Assembly (NCBI RefSeq): GCF_036408855.1
Contig: NZ_JAZGJQ010000007.1
Span: 36,950-100,949 of the forward strand
Direction: 5' to 3'
Length of the DNA: 64,000 nt
Origin: Olsenella_K absiana
GTDB taxonomy: Bacteria > Actinomycetota > Coriobacteriia > Coriobacteriales > Atopobiaceae
The first letter of the stretch is position 1. Each line of letters starts with the position of its first letter. The notes beneath the pieces were generated by a model, which was given only the letters and a program-made list of their open reading frames with translations, was not told where the DNA came from and searched no databases. Shown in pieces: positions 8,307 through 19,305 of this stretch. Made by a program: the position numbers and the translations under genes.

Positions 8307-9062
8307 CTACTCCGTCGCCGGCACTTCGGACGTCGCCGACACCCCACCCGTCGCCGGCACCTCGCCCGACGCCCCGGGGCCTCCCGCAGCGACCTCGCTC
8401 GGCGCGGCGACGCCGCCCTCTCCCAGCCCCACGACGTCGTCCGCGGGGACAACGACCCTCAGGGTCCCCGCGGTCGCGGCGACGAGGACGGACGCGACCT
8501 CCCCCGGCAAGACCGAGAGGCTGATGGAGCCCCTCGAGAGGGAGCCCGTACCGGAGCCCGCCGTGGAGAGCACCACCGCGTCGGCGGAGACGAGCTCCAT
8601 GGCCCCCTCCTCGGCGCGGAAGACGGCGACGTGGGAGCCCATGCGGACGCTCGGCGAGAGCCCGAGCTTGTCCGTGACGGGAACGGAGACCGCGACGTGC
8701 CCCGAGGGGACCTCGATCGCGTCGCCCTCCTCCCTGAAGTTCAGGCTGGTGAGCGGCATCCCGGCCGCCGCCGGCACCGTGAGCTCGCGCCCGACCACCT
8801 CGTCCATCGACACGACCGCCCCCTCGGGTACGAGGTCGACGAGCCAGTCGCGGGTAGCTGTGTTCGCCTTGGTCACGACGTCGCCCGCCTCGAGGGCGTC
8901 GCGCGCGACGACGAGGCTCACGACCTCTCCGCCGTAGCGCTGCAGGGCCTCCTGCCTGACGCGCTCGGCGTCGCCCCTCACGTGGTCCGCGAAGACGAGG
9001 AAGACGAGGACGACGAGCGCGGCGCACGCCGACGAGAAGACGATCCTGAAGCGCAGCGACAT
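8307..9062 (-). CDS. cpaB: CpaB/RcpC-like Flp pilus assembly protein (SAF domain)
   Basis: 251 residues. A signal-anchor helix (about 8-28) is followed by an SAF-type domain: VVARDALEAGDVVTKANT, then PAAAGMPLTSLNFRE, and a further beta-rich part typical of CpaB/RcpC. The tail from about 220 is a low-complexity Ala/Gly/Pro repeat with three partial copies of a GEVPATGGV-like unit. RcpC proteins act in the periplasm or cell wall around the pilus channel. It is the first gene of the Tad operon; the start ATG at 9062 has GGAGGGG upstream. An 85-bp gap follows it. Confidence 0.78.
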   Translation of the reverse strand: MSLRFRIVFSSACAALVVLVFLVFADHVRGDAERVRQEALQRYGGEVVSLVVARDALEAGDVVTKANTATRDWLVDLVPEGAVVSMDEVVGRELTVPAAAGMPLTSLNFREEGDAIEVPSGHVAVSVPVTDKLGLSPSVRMGSHVAVFRAEEGAMELVSADAVVLSTAGSGTGSLSRGSISLSVLPGEVASVLVAATAGTLRVVVPADDVVGLGEGGVAAPSEVAAGGPGASGEVPATGGVSATSEVPATE

Positions 9063-9439
9063 GGCCCCTCCAAGCGTCGAGGGGCGAGGCCCCGCGTGAC
9101 GGTGAGGAGATTCTGGCCCCGGCAGGGCGCCGCGGACGCCAGGTCCCGGGAAAGGACCCGCCCCGTCCTGCACGAACCTCGCACGGACCTGCCAGGCCGG
9201 CGCACGCGCCGAGGGCCACCTCGCACGCGCCGTCGTCCCCCATGGGCCTAGGTTGCATCGTTGATTCTTCCGGCAGACCGGATATGTAGGGGGTGTGGAG
9301 ACGGGACCCGCCCGCCGGCGGCACCGCGTCGACCCGACGTCCTTGTCCGCCAAGCGGGCGCGCCGTGCGGGCAAGGCACGGGTACACTGTCTCAGCGCGT
9401 CGGTCGCGCACCAAGGGAGAAGGCGGAGAAGGAGGCATC
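9063..9439. other. Divergent spacer between the Tad operon and the ydcF-like gene
   Basis: A 377-bp non-coding spacer. It should hold the promoters of both the Tad operon and the plus-strand gene. It contains a plausible plus promoter (9261-9288) with a TCCGG-N4-CCGGA palindrome in its spacer, a second TACACT -10 candidate (9383-9388), and one reversed copy (9338-9351) of the 14-mer GGCGGACAAGGACG that recurs in other spacers. No convincing open reading frame was found in it. Confidence 0.5.
9261..9288 (+). promoter_or_regulatory. Candidate promoter with palindrome in the spacer
   Basis: TTGATT (9261-9266), a 16-bp spacer, TATGTA (9283-9288). The spacer contains TCCGGCAGACCGGA (9269-9282), a perfect 5-bp inverted repeat with a 4-bp loop, placed where a repressor or activator could contact polymerase. 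It would read toward the ydcF-like gene about 150 bp downstream. The palindrome could equally regulate the divergent Tad operon. Confidence 0.35.
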
Positions 9440-10309
9440 GTGAGGCTCAACGCCCTCGAAGGGAAGTACGCCCGCCTCTCGCGGGCGGCACTCGTGGCCT
9501 CGGTCGCGCTTGCGGCCGCGCTCGCGGGGGCCTCCGTCGTCCAGGGCGCCCCCTCGCCGCTGGCGATCGGCGCGAGCGCGGCGCTCGTCGCCCTCAACGT
9601 GGCCCACGTCCATGCGTACGGACCCACGTTCGGCGTGATTCCCACCGCGGCGCTCTCGCTGCTGCCGGTCCTCGGCTCCGCTGCCGCGGGCGCCCGGGGG
9701 CTCCTGCGCGCGGCGCTCTCGGCGCTCCTCGCCATGGGACTTCTCTGCGCGCTGGTCTTCGCGTGCTACGTCGCCGCCTTCGCCGTCGCGGCGTACCTGC
9801 CGAAGGACTCCGGGCGAAACCGCGTCTACGCGGTGCTCGGGCACTCCTCGCCGACCGCCAACCCCACAGACGAGCTCGTCTGGAGGCTCGAGCGGGCGCT
9901 CAGGGTCCATCGCGCCGACCCCGGGGCGCGCTTCGTCCTCTCCGGGGGCCGCACCTGGGCCTCAGACGTATCCGAGGCCCAGCTCATGGCCGACTACCTG
10001 CTGGAGCGCGGCGTGCCCGCGGAGTCCCTCGTGCTGGAGGACGCCTCGACCACCACGCAGGAGAACCTCGAGAACGTCTGCCGGATCATGCGCCAGAGCT
10101 TCCCCACGGCGACGCTCCACGTCGTCACGAGCGACTACCACGAGTTCCGCGCAGCCAGCATCGCGCGCGGCCTGGGCGTCGTGGCCTACCCCGAGGCAGC
10201 CCCCACGCCGCCTCTGCGCCTGGTGCAGGACTGGCTCAGGGAGGTCCTGCTGGTGCAGTCCATGCAGAGGAGGGCCCTCGCCCGCCGCCTCGCGTCTTCG
10301 CGCAGGTAG
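9440..10309 (+). CDS. YdcF-family membrane protein (DUF218 domain)
   Basis: 289 residues. Four hydrophobic segments in the first 130 residues are followed by a DUF218 (SanA/ElyC/YdcF-type) domain: VLGHSSPTANPTDELVWRL, FVLSGG, EAQLMADYLLERGVPAESLVLEDASTTTQENLENV and VTSDYHEFRAASIARGLG. Family members are linked to envelope polymer or vancomycin-related phenotypes but have no settled reaction. The start is GTG at 9440 behind AAGGAGG; an ATG-like upstream extension in the same frame would be low-complexity and lacks a site. It is a single gene, convergent with rsgA. Confidence 0.75.
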   Translation: MRLNALEGKYARLSRAALVASVALAAALAGASVVQGAPSPLAIGASAALVALNVAHVHAYGPTFGVIPTAALSLLPVLGSAAAGARGLLRAALSALLAMGLLCALVFACYVAAFAVAAYLPKDSGRNRVYAVLGHSSPTANPTDELVWRLERALRVHRADPGARFVLSGGRTWASDVSEAQLMADYLLERGVPAESLVLEDASTTTQENLENVCRIMRQSFPTATLHVVTSDYHEFRAASIARGLGVVAYPEAAPTPPLRLVQDWLREVLLVQSMQRRALARRLASSRR

Positions 10310-10368
10310 CGGACGGGGGCAGAGCGGGTCCCCTCCGCGCGCAGCGGCCGGCACGCCGTCGCCCGGGG

Positions 10369-11658
10369 CTAGAGCGTGATGTCGGGGTCGAGCGAGCCCG
10401 CGCTGCGGCGCATCTCCTGCGCGAGGGCTACATAGGCGTCCGCGCGCTCGCGGGGTATCTCGCCCGTGCGCACGCGCGCGCGGACCTCGCAGCCGGGCTC
10501 GATCGTATGCGTGCAGTCCCGGAAGCGGCACGCCGACGCCGCCTCGGCGACGTCCGGGAAGACCCGCGCCAACCCGCGCTCGTGCCCCACCAGGGGCAGG
10601 CTCCTGAGGCCCGGCTCGTCCACGATGACGCCCGCACCGGGCAGGTCCACCATGCGCCGCGCCACCGTCGTGTGCCGGCCGGCGTCGTCTCGCTCGCGGA
10701 CCCTCCCCACCTCGAGCGCGTCGTGGCCGAGAAGAGCGTTGAGCAGCGTGGACTTGCCCGCGCCGGACTCCCCCAGCACGATGGCGACGGTGCCGCGGGG
10801 AACGAGCCCGAGCACGCCCTCGACCCCCCAGCTGACGCCCTGCCCGCGGCAGGCCTCAGCGAGCGCGCGCAGGTCCTCCGCGGAGGCGCCCCCGCCCGTC
10901 CGCGCGCCGGCCGCCGTCACGGCGAGCGGGCAGTCCTCGCCGAGGGTGCGACGGACCAGCCTGAGGTCCCGCTCGAGCAGCTCGACGCCGGCCCGGTCGG
11001 CCTTCGTCAGCACGACGGCGGCCCGCGCGTGGCAGTCCTCCGCGATCACGGCCGACCGCACGATGCGGTCCAGGTCGAGCTCGCGTCGGCCGAGAGCCTG
11101 GGCCACGAGCACGACGTCCACGTTCGCGGCGAGGGTCTGGCGCTTGCCGCGCGACCCTCCCCGCCAGCGCGCGATGTCGCTCTCGCGCGGCAGGACGAAC
11201 TCGATGACGGCCATGTCGTGGTCGTGGGGCCTGCGCAGGCACACCCAGTCGCCTACGGCGGCGGAGGGCTCGCGCACCACGCCGAAGCGGAAGGAGAACT
11301 CCGCCCGCACGATGCCGGAGGCCGCGACCACCGCGGGGAAGGAGCGGTCGAGCCTCACCACGCAGGCGGGCTCGACCTCCCGCACGTCGATGCCCTCCGC
11401 CGCGAGCTCGGCCACGTCGAGCGCGAAGGCCTCGCGCTGGGCCCCGCCCATCGAGAGCTTGTCGAAGGGCGGGACGTCGGAGAGCGAGGAAAGGGCCGGC
11501 AGGGCCTCTGCGGCCCCACCGGCTCCCTTGTCGTGCGCACGTCCTTGTCCGCGCCCGCCGCGCCCGGCGCGCCCGGCGCCGGCCGCGGCCGCCCCGCGCG
11601 GCGCACGCCCCGGCTTGCCGGCGGCGTGGCCCTGCGGGTGCTTGGAGCGCCTGGCCAT
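10369..11658 (-). CDS. rsgA: Ribosome small subunit-dependent GTPase RsgA
   Basis: 429 residues. A circularly permuted GTPase: an OB-fold region (about 95-160), then G4 TKAD, G1 GESGAGKST, DLPGAG, DEPGLRSL, and a C-terminal zinc motif C-x4-C-x-H-x5-C (CRFRDCTHTIEPGC). RsgA acts in late 30S subunit maturation. The N-terminal 55 residues are a Gly/Ala/Arg-rich extension absent from most homologues, and within its DNA lies a near-copy of the GGCGGACAAGGACG spacer repeat. It starts five bases beyond the stop of the P-ATPase gene, so the two are probably co-transcribed. Confidence 0.92.
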   Translation of the reverse strand: MARRSKHPQGHAAGKPGRAPRGAAAAGAGRAGRGGRGQGRAHDKGAGGAAEALPALSSLSDVPPFDKLSMGGAQREAFALDVAELAAEGIDVREVEPACVVRLDRSFPAVVAASGIVRAEFSFRFGVVREPSAAVGDWVCLRRPHDHDMAVIEFVLPRESDIARWRGGSRGKRQTLAANVDVVLVAQALGRRELDLDRIVRSAVIAEDCHARAAVVLTKADRAGVELLERDLRLVRRTLGEDCPLAVTAAGARTGGGASAEDLRALAEACRGQGVSWGVEGVLGLVPRGTVAIVLGESGAGKSTLLNALLGHDALEVGRVRERDDAGRHTTVARRMVDLPGAGVIVDEPGLRSLPLVGHERGLARVFPDVAEAASACRFRDCTHTIEPGCEVRARVRTGEIPRERADAYVALAQEMRRSAGSLDPDITL

Positions 11659-11663
11659 CTCTG

Positions 11664-14354
<2,691 letters not shown>

Positions 14355-14488
14355 GGTGTTTCCTCCCGGGGATTCAGGCGGGGTCCTCCGCCAAGCTCCG
14401 CGCCCGGTAGATTGATGCCCGATCATAATTCCCCAGGAGGGGCAAGGGCTCACCAAGGCTGCCATACCAGACGCCTTACGAACCAACC

Positions 14489-14494
14489 ATTATA
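14489..14494 (-). promoter_or_regulatory. Candidate -10 box for the P-ATPase/rsgA transcript
   Basis: A perfect TATAAT on the minus strand in a local AT-rich patch (CTGTATAATGG), 135 bp before the TTG start. No clear -35 hexamer is seen at 16-18 bp, which is common for the other candidate promoters in this window. Transcription would start near 14482. Confidence 0.4.
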
Positions 14495-14675
14495 CAGGGG
14501 GCCACCCGCGCCGCCGCCCGCGCCACCCTCTCGACGGCATCTCCAAGTCAGCCGCGCGCCCCCGTCCGGATCGCCGGGGGACGTGGGCCCGGGCGAGGCG
14601 CCTCTCAAGTTGAGCACCCATCAGGGGTCAACCCCCACATATATTCCGGTGCGGTTCACGGGCGCCCGGGGGCGC

Positions 14676-14681
14676 TAAACT
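14676..14681 (+). promoter_or_regulatory. Candidate -10 box for lactate dehydrogenase
   Basis: TAAACT preceded directly by GCGC, 60 bp before the ATG. It is one of four plus-strand boxes of the form GCGC-TA-N3-T found upstream of genes here (others at 22135, 50662 and 55905). No good -35 match was seen. Confidence 0.35.
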
Positions 14682-14740
14682 ACAGGTATCTGGTCAGTAG
14701 GTGTGGCGAGGGCTACACGAATGCACGGGGAAGGACGAAC

Positions 14741-15745
14741 ATGAAGATTCTCTTCTACGGCACCGCCAGCTACGACAAGGACTCCTTCTCGAGAGAGCTC
14801 CCGGACTACCCGGGGATCTCGGTCGACTTCATCGAGACGAACCTGACTCCCATGACCGCCGCCCTCGCCCGTGGCTACGACGCCGTCTGCGCCTTCGTGA
14901 ACGCTGACGTCCACGCCATGACGCTCGAGATCCTCGCCGGCTTCGGCGTCAAGCTCGTCCTCATGCGCTGCGCCGGCTTCGACGCCGTCGACGTCGACAT
15001 GGCCAAGGAGCTCGGGCTGAAGGTCACCCGCGTCCCGGCCTACTCCCCCGAGGCGATCGCCGAGCACGCCATGGCGCTCGGCCTGTGCGCCAACCGCCGC
15101 ATCCACAAGGGCTACATCCGCGTGCGCGAGAACAACTTCGCGCTCGACGGCCTGGTCGGCGAGACCCTTCACGGCAAGACCGCGGGCATCATCGGCACCG
15201 GCCGCATCGGCGCCGCCCTCTGCCGCATCTGCAAGGGCTTCGGCATGACCGTCCTCGGCTCCGACCTCTACCCCAACCAGAAGCTCGTGGACGAGGAGCA
15301 CGTGGTCGACGAGTACGTCACCTACGACGAGCTCTACGCCCGCGCGGACTTCATCAGCCTCCACGCCTTCCTCAACGAGGAGAGCTACCACATGATCAAC
15401 GACGAGTCCATCGCCAAGATGAAGGACGGCGTCATCTTCGTGAACACCGGCCGCGGCGGCCTCGTCGACACCCAGGCCCTCATCCGCGGCGTCCTCTCCG
15501 GCAAGATCGGCGCCGCCGGCCTGGACGTCTACGAGGAGGAGAACGCCAACGTCTACCAGAACCGCGCGGGCGAGGTCATCGACTCCATCACCGCGCGCCT
15601 GTGCTCCTTCCCCAACGTCGTGATGACGAGCCACCAGGCCTTCTTCACCAGGGAGGCCCTGAGCGAGATCGCGCGCGTCACGCTCGACAACGCGCAGCAC
15701 TTCGCCAGGGGCGAGGAGTTCATCCCCCGCTCGCAGGTCTGCTAG
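14741..15745 (+). CDS. D-lactate dehydrogenase / D-2-hydroxyacid dehydrogenase
   Basis: 334 residues, typical for NAD-dependent D-LDH of the LdhA type. The NAD-binding motif GIIGTGRIGAALCRICKGFGM, the substrate arginine region NTGRGGLVDTQAL, the acidic residue of the catalytic relay in GLDVYEEE, and the catalytic histidine in TSHQAFFT are all present. It reduces pyruvate to D-lactate, regenerating NAD in fermentation, and pyruvate kinase follows 250 bp downstream on the same strand. The ATG is preceded by GGGGAAGGA. Related 2-hydroxyacid dehydrogenases share the fold, but the motif set and context favour D-LDH. Confidence 0.88.
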   Translation: MKILFYGTASYDKDSFSRELPDYPGISVDFIETNLTPMTAALARGYDAVCAFVNADVHAMTLEILAGFGVKLVLMRCAGFDAVDVDMAKELGLKVTRVPAYSPEAIAEHAMALGLCANRRIHKGYIRVRENNFALDGLVGETLHGKTAGIIGTGRIGAALCRICKGFGMTVLGSDLYPNQKLVDEEHVVDEYVTYDELYARADFISLHAFLNEESYHMINDESIAKMKDGVIFVNTGRGGLVDTQALIRGVLSGKIGAAGLDVYEEENANVYQNRAGEVIDSITARLCSFPNVVMTSHQAFFTREALSEIARVTLDNAQHFARGEEFIPRSQVC

Positions 15746-15748
15746 GAA

Positions 15749-15791
15749 GCGCGCCGGGCTTGGGGCGTGCCCGGCGCGCGCCCCAAGCCCG
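15749..15791 (+). terminator. Post-LDH region with two mutually exclusive hairpins
   Basis: Directly after the stop codon, an 11-bp perfect stem (15749-15759 with 15769-15779, arm GCGCGCCGGGC) overlaps a 13-bp perfect stem (15755-15767 with 15779-15791, arm CGGGCTTGGGGCG). Only one can form at a time. There is no T tract, so this is a structure-only terminator or RNA end-protecting element rather than a classic intrinsic terminator. Confidence 0.45.
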
Positions 15792-15858
15792 AACCCTGGG
15801 CCGTCGCCAAAAGTCAGATGATTGATGTCATAAGATTGGGATAATGTCAATAATTATT

Positions 15859-15887
15859 TTGTAGACGTCCGTATTTTCTGTTATACG
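15859..15887 (+). promoter_or_regulatory. Candidate promoter of pyk
   Basis: TTGTAG (15859-15864), a 17-bp spacer and TATACG (15882-15887), in an AT-rich island (about 15820-15890) that stands out in this GC-rich window. It would give a leader of about 100 nt before the pyk ATG, carrying the 30-bp palindrome. Confidence 0.45.
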
Positions 15888-15942
15888 GTATCATCAGTTC
15901 GGGCATACACGGGACGAACCCATAAGCGTCTCTGCACCGATA

Positions 15943-15972
15943 AGCTGCCCGACGGACGTCCGTCGGGCAGCT
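15943..15972. promoter_or_regulatory. Perfect 30-bp palindrome in the pyk leader
   Basis: Half-site AGCTGCCCGACGGAC is followed at once by its exact reverse complement, centred between 15957 and 15958. It ends about 8 bases before the AGGAGG ribosome site of pyk and lies about 55 bp past the candidate -10 box. As RNA it would fold into a 13-bp hairpin with an ACGU loop next to the start region; as DNA it is a symmetric repressor-type site. No T tract follows, so termination is unlikely. Confidence 0.6.
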
Positions 15973-15994
15973 CCTTGATAGGAGGAACCCAAGT

Positions 15995-17434
15995 ATGGTC
16001 AACAAGAGGACCAAGATCGTCTGCACCATGGGCCCGGCCACGGAGGACGACGACGTTCTGCGCAAGCTCATCGAGTCCGGCATGAACGTCGCCCGCTTCA
16101 ACTTCAGCCACGGCTCCCACGACTACCACCGCAACAACATCGACCGCGTCCGCCGCATCTCCAAGGAGCTCGGCACGTACGTGGCCATCATGCTCGACAC
16201 CAAGGGCCCCGAGATCCGCACCGGCCTACTCAAGGACCACGAGAAGGTCACCCTCGCCACCGGCCAGGACGTCGTGATCACCACCGACGAGGTCGAGGGC
16301 ACCTCCGAGCGCTTCTCGCTCGACTACAAGAACCTCCCCAACGAGGTGACCAAGGGCTCCATCATCCTCATCGACGACGGCCTCCTCGGCTTCGAGGTCG
16401 ACCACGTCGAGGGCAACGACATCCACTGCACCTGCACCAACGGCGGCGAGCTCGGCGAGAGGAAGGGCGTCAACGTCCCCAACGTCGAGGTCGGCCTGCC
16501 CTCCGTCACCGAGCAGGACCGCGCCGACATCATGTTCGGCTGCGAGCTGGGCATCGACGCGATCGCCGCGTCCTTCATCCGCAACGGCGCCGCCGTCGAC
16601 GAGATCCGCCACATCTGCCGCGAGATGGGCGAGAGCAACGTCCTCATCTTCCCCAAGATCGAGAGCGCCATGGGCGTCAGGAACTTCGACGAGATCCTCG
16701 AGCACTCCGACGGCATCATGGTCGCCCGCGGCGACCTCGGCGTGGAGATCCCGGCCGAGCAGGTCCCGCACGTCCAGAAGACCATCATCCACAAGTGCAA
16801 CGACTCCTACAAGCCGGTCATCACCGCCACGCAGATGCTCGACTCGATGATCCGCAACCCGCGCCCGACGCGCGCCGAGGTCAACGACGTCGCCAACGCC
16901 ATCTACGACGGTACCGACTGCGTGATGCTCTCCGGCGAGTCCGCCGCCGGCAAGTACCCCGTGGAGGCCGTCCGCACGATGGCCGCCATCGCGACCGAGA
17001 CCGAGCGCTACCTCAAGGAGCGCCACCAGTACCACGACCGCGGCGGCATCAAGAACGTCAACGGCTCCGTGGGCTTCGCCGCCGTCACCATGGCCAACCG
17101 CGTGGGCGCCAAGTGCATCCTCGCACCCACCCACTCCGGCCGCACCGCGCGCCTGATCGCCACCTTCCGCCCGAGCCTGCCCGTCTACGCCATGTCCCCC
17201 AGCGAGGTCGCGCTGCGTCGCACCTGCTTCTACTGGGGCGTCGAGGGCCTCAAGACGTCCGAGCAGGGCAACCTCTCCGACACCTGCTACAACGCGCTGA
17301 TGGTCGCCAAGGAGAACGGCGTCGTCGACGCGGGCGACCTCGTGGTCATCACCGCCGGCGACCCGCACACCTCGCCGTCGCAGGGGGACTACACCACGTC
17401 CACCAACATGGCGATGATCGCCCAGGTCCAGTAG
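15995..17434 (+). CDS. pyk: Pyruvate kinase
   Basis: 479 residues, full-length. It opens with KRTKIVCTMGPAT, has the Mg/substrate regions MLDTKGPEIRTG and KIESAMGVRNFDEIL, the MVARGDLGVEIP and TATQMLDSM motifs, and a C-terminal allosteric-type domain. It converts phosphoenolpyruvate and ADP to pyruvate and ATP, feeding the upstream D-LDH. AGGAGGAAC lies ahead of the ATG. A strong hairpin follows the stop. The leader palindrome suggests extra control. Confidence 0.96.
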   Translation: MVNKRTKIVCTMGPATEDDDVLRKLIESGMNVARFNFSHGSHDYHRNNIDRVRRISKELGTYVAIMLDTKGPEIRTGLLKDHEKVTLATGQDVVITTDEVEGTSERFSLDYKNLPNEVTKGSIILIDDGLLGFEVDHVEGNDIHCTCTNGGELGERKGVNVPNVEVGLPSVTEQDRADIMFGCELGIDAIAASFIRNGAAVDEIRHICREMGESNVLIFPKIESAMGVRNFDEILEHSDGIMVARGDLGVEIPAEQVPHVQKTIIHKCNDSYKPVITATQMLDSMIRNPRPTRAEVNDVANAIYDGTDCVMLSGESAAGKYPVEAVRTMAAIATETERYLKERHQYHDRGGIKNVNGSVGFAAVTMANRVGAKCILAPTHSGRTARLIATFRPSLPVYAMSPSEVALRRTCFYWGVEGLKTSEQGNLSDTCYNALMVAKENGVVDAGDLVVITAGDPHTSPSQGDYTTSTNMAMIAQVQ

Positions 17435-17522
17435 GGACCGAGGCTGGCAGCCCCGGCAGGAGACGAGCCTCCAGCCGGGCACGCGGGGCCGATAAGGACG
17501 CGCGCGTCGCGCGCACGAAACA

Positions 17523-17557
17523 GGAGGGGCGCTCGGGCTCTGCCCGGGCGCCCCTCC
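17523..17557. terminator. Bidirectional hairpin between pyk and the HTH-amylase gene
   Basis: A 16-bp stem (arm GGAGGGGCGCTCGGGC, one G-T pair) with a TCT loop, located between the convergent stops at 17434 and 17605. It is strong by pairing, but there is no T tract on either side. Confidence 0.6.
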
Positions 17558-17604
17558 CCTCTCGAGGACCGGTCCTTCTCGCCGCGAGACCGGCGAGGGC
17601 CCCG

Positions 17605-19290
17605 CTAGCGCTCGCAGAGCCAGTAGGCGCACGAGAACGCACCCAGCTCCGAGCCCGCGCCGAAGTCGTGGTCCGAGCCGTCGATGAGGTCGACGGCCCT
17701 GCCGCAACCGGCGTCGAAGTGCAGGATGACGGGCTCGGGGGCCGCGTTCACCGCGACGATGACGCGACGGCCCCCCGCGGCGCGCTGGAACACCAGCTGC
17801 TGGGGCTGGCAGAGCAGCTCGTGGTAGTCTCCCTCGCAGAGGGCCTCGGCGCCCTCGCTCGCCAGGCGCGCGTCGGCAAGGGCTGAGATCCATTCCGTGA
17901 GGTCGTTCCACTCGGGGGCGTCGAGGGCGGGCCTGAGCTCGTGGTCGCCGAAGCGCTGCTCACCCTCGATGCCCCACTCGCTGCCGTAGTAGACGCACGG
18001 GACGCCGCACATGCCGAAGAGCAGGCCGTAGAGCGGGCGCAGCTGGCGCTTGTCGGAGAGCTGCGTCGCGATCCTCGGCACGTCGTGGTTGTCCACGAAG
18101 TCGAGCAGGTGCCTGCCCGTGTAGAGGTCCCAGGGCTTGTCGCCGCTCTGGCGCTCCAGGGCGTAGGCGATCTCGTGCATGTTGGCGGAGTTCATCGAGC
18201 TCCACAGGCCCTTGTAGGCCTCGTAGTTGTAGACGGAGTCGCAGGCGTTGTCGTTCATCCAGCGGTTGTAGTCGCCGAACATGGTCTCCCCGACGAGGAC
18301 GAACTTCTCCTTGCGCTTGTCCGTCAGCTCGTTGGCGACGCTGCGCAGATAGCCGAGGAAGCCGAGGTCGAGGCAGTAGGCCACGTCGAGGCGCAGGCCG
18401 TCCACGTCGAAGTCCGCCTCCCAGCCGCGCACCACGTCGGCGAGGTAGGCGTTGAGCTCGAGGTTTTGGTGGTTGAGCTTCACGAGGTAGGGTACGCCCG
18501 CCCAGGTCTCGTAGCCGAAGCCGTCGCCGTACTCGTCGTCGGCGCCCCAATCTATATTGAACCAGCCGGCGTAGCGGCTCTGCTGGCGCTTCTCGAGGAC
18601 GTCCTGGAAGGCCCAGAAGCCCCTGCCCACGTGGTTGAAGACCGCGTCGAGGATCACGCGGACGCCCGCCTCGTGGAAGGCGCCGACCACGGCGCGCAGG
18701 TCTTCGTTGGTGCCCAGGCGCGCGTCCACCTTGGTGTAGTCGCGCGTGTCGTAGCCGTGCGCGTCGCTCTCGAAGACGGGGTTCAGCATCACGCAGTTGG
18801 CGCCGAGCCGGCGCACGTGCTCCACCCAGCCGTCGTCTGCGAGCTTGAGCAGGCGGTGCTCGTCGTGGTTGGTGGCGCCCTCGTCGGACCCGTCGTTCCT
18901 CCAGGGCGCGCCGGTGAGGCCGAGCGGGTAGATCTGGTACATGAAGCAGCCGTCGTACCAGTTGTCGGCCGTGAGCCAGGGCTGCTCCTGCGGAGCGCGC
19001 GGCTTGCGCACCCGCTTGGGGACCCCGCGGGAGAGACCGATCTTGCCCACCTCGCTCCTGCTGGGGTCGACCGCCTCCTCGAGGCGGTGCAGCAGGCCGA
19101 ACTCGTCGCAGACGTCGAGCACCGTGCCCACGCTCACCGAGGCGTCTCCGCGCTCGACGCGGGAGATGGTGTCGCGCGAGACGCCCACGTCGCCCGCGAG
19201 CTCGTCCGCCGTCATGCCCGAGATGGCGCGCCAGGCCTTGAGGCTCCCGCCGATCCGCTGCATGGAGCCGATGGTGTTCTCCTTCGCCAT
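17605..19290 (-). CDS. HipB/XRE-type helix-turn-helix fused to a GH13 alpha-amylase-family enzyme
   Basis: 561 residues in one uninterrupted frame. Residues about 12-66 form an XRE helix-turn-helix (MTADELAGDVGVSRDTISRV). Residues 67-98 resemble the HipB C-terminal segment (LEEAVDPSRSEVG to PKRVRKPR). From about 110 a GH13 domain follows, opening WYDGCFMYQIYPLGLTGAP, with the four GH13 regions: DAVFNH (to 220), GLRLDVA with nucleophile D302, VGETMF with acid E335, and FVDNHD with D403. All catalytic residues are present, so it should cleave alpha-glucans inside the cell, neopullulanase/cyclomaltodextrinase style. Start ATG 19290 has AAGGAG six bases away. An inverted repeat in its promoter suggests autoregulation. 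A separate regulator plus enzyme by sequencing error cannot be excluded. Confidence 0.8.
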   Translation of the reverse strand: MAKENTIGSMQRIGGSLKAWRAISGMTADELAGDVGVSRDTISRVERGDASVSVGTVLDVCDEFGLLHRLEEAVDPSRSEVGKIGLSRGVPKRVRKPRAPQEQPWLTADNWYDGCFMYQIYPLGLTGAPWRNDGSDEGATNHDEHRLLKLADDGWVEHVRRLGANCVMLNPVFESDAHGYDTRDYTKVDARLGTNEDLRAVVGAFHEAGVRVILDAVFNHVGRGFWAFQDVLEKRQQSRYAGWFNIDWGADDEYGDGFGYETWAGVPYLVKLNHQNLELNAYLADVVRGWEADFDVDGLRLDVAYCLDLGFLGYLRSVANELTDKRKEKFVLVGETMFGDYNRWMNDNACDSVYNYEAYKGLWSSMNSANMHEIAYALERQSGDKPWDLYTGRHLLDFVDNHDVPRIATQLSDKRQLRPLYGLLFGMCGVPCVYYGSEWGIEGEQRFGDHELRPALDAPEWNDLTEWISALADARLASEGAEALCEGDYHELLCQPQQLVFQRAAGGRRVIVAVNAAPEPVILHFDAGCGRAVDLIDGSDHDFGAGSELGAFSCAYWLCER

Positions 19291-19305
19291 GAGCTTCTCC
19301 TTACG

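Larger units (their letters stand above)
14355..14740. other. Divergent spacer between the P-ATPase and lactate dehydrogenase genes
   Basis: A 386-bp non-coding spacer separating divergent transcripts. It contains a perfect TATAAT for the minus strand (14489-14494) and a GCGC-preceded TAAACT box for the plus strand (14676-14681), with an AT-richer patch at 14635-14645. No open reading frame with a ribosome site was found. Confidence 0.45.
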
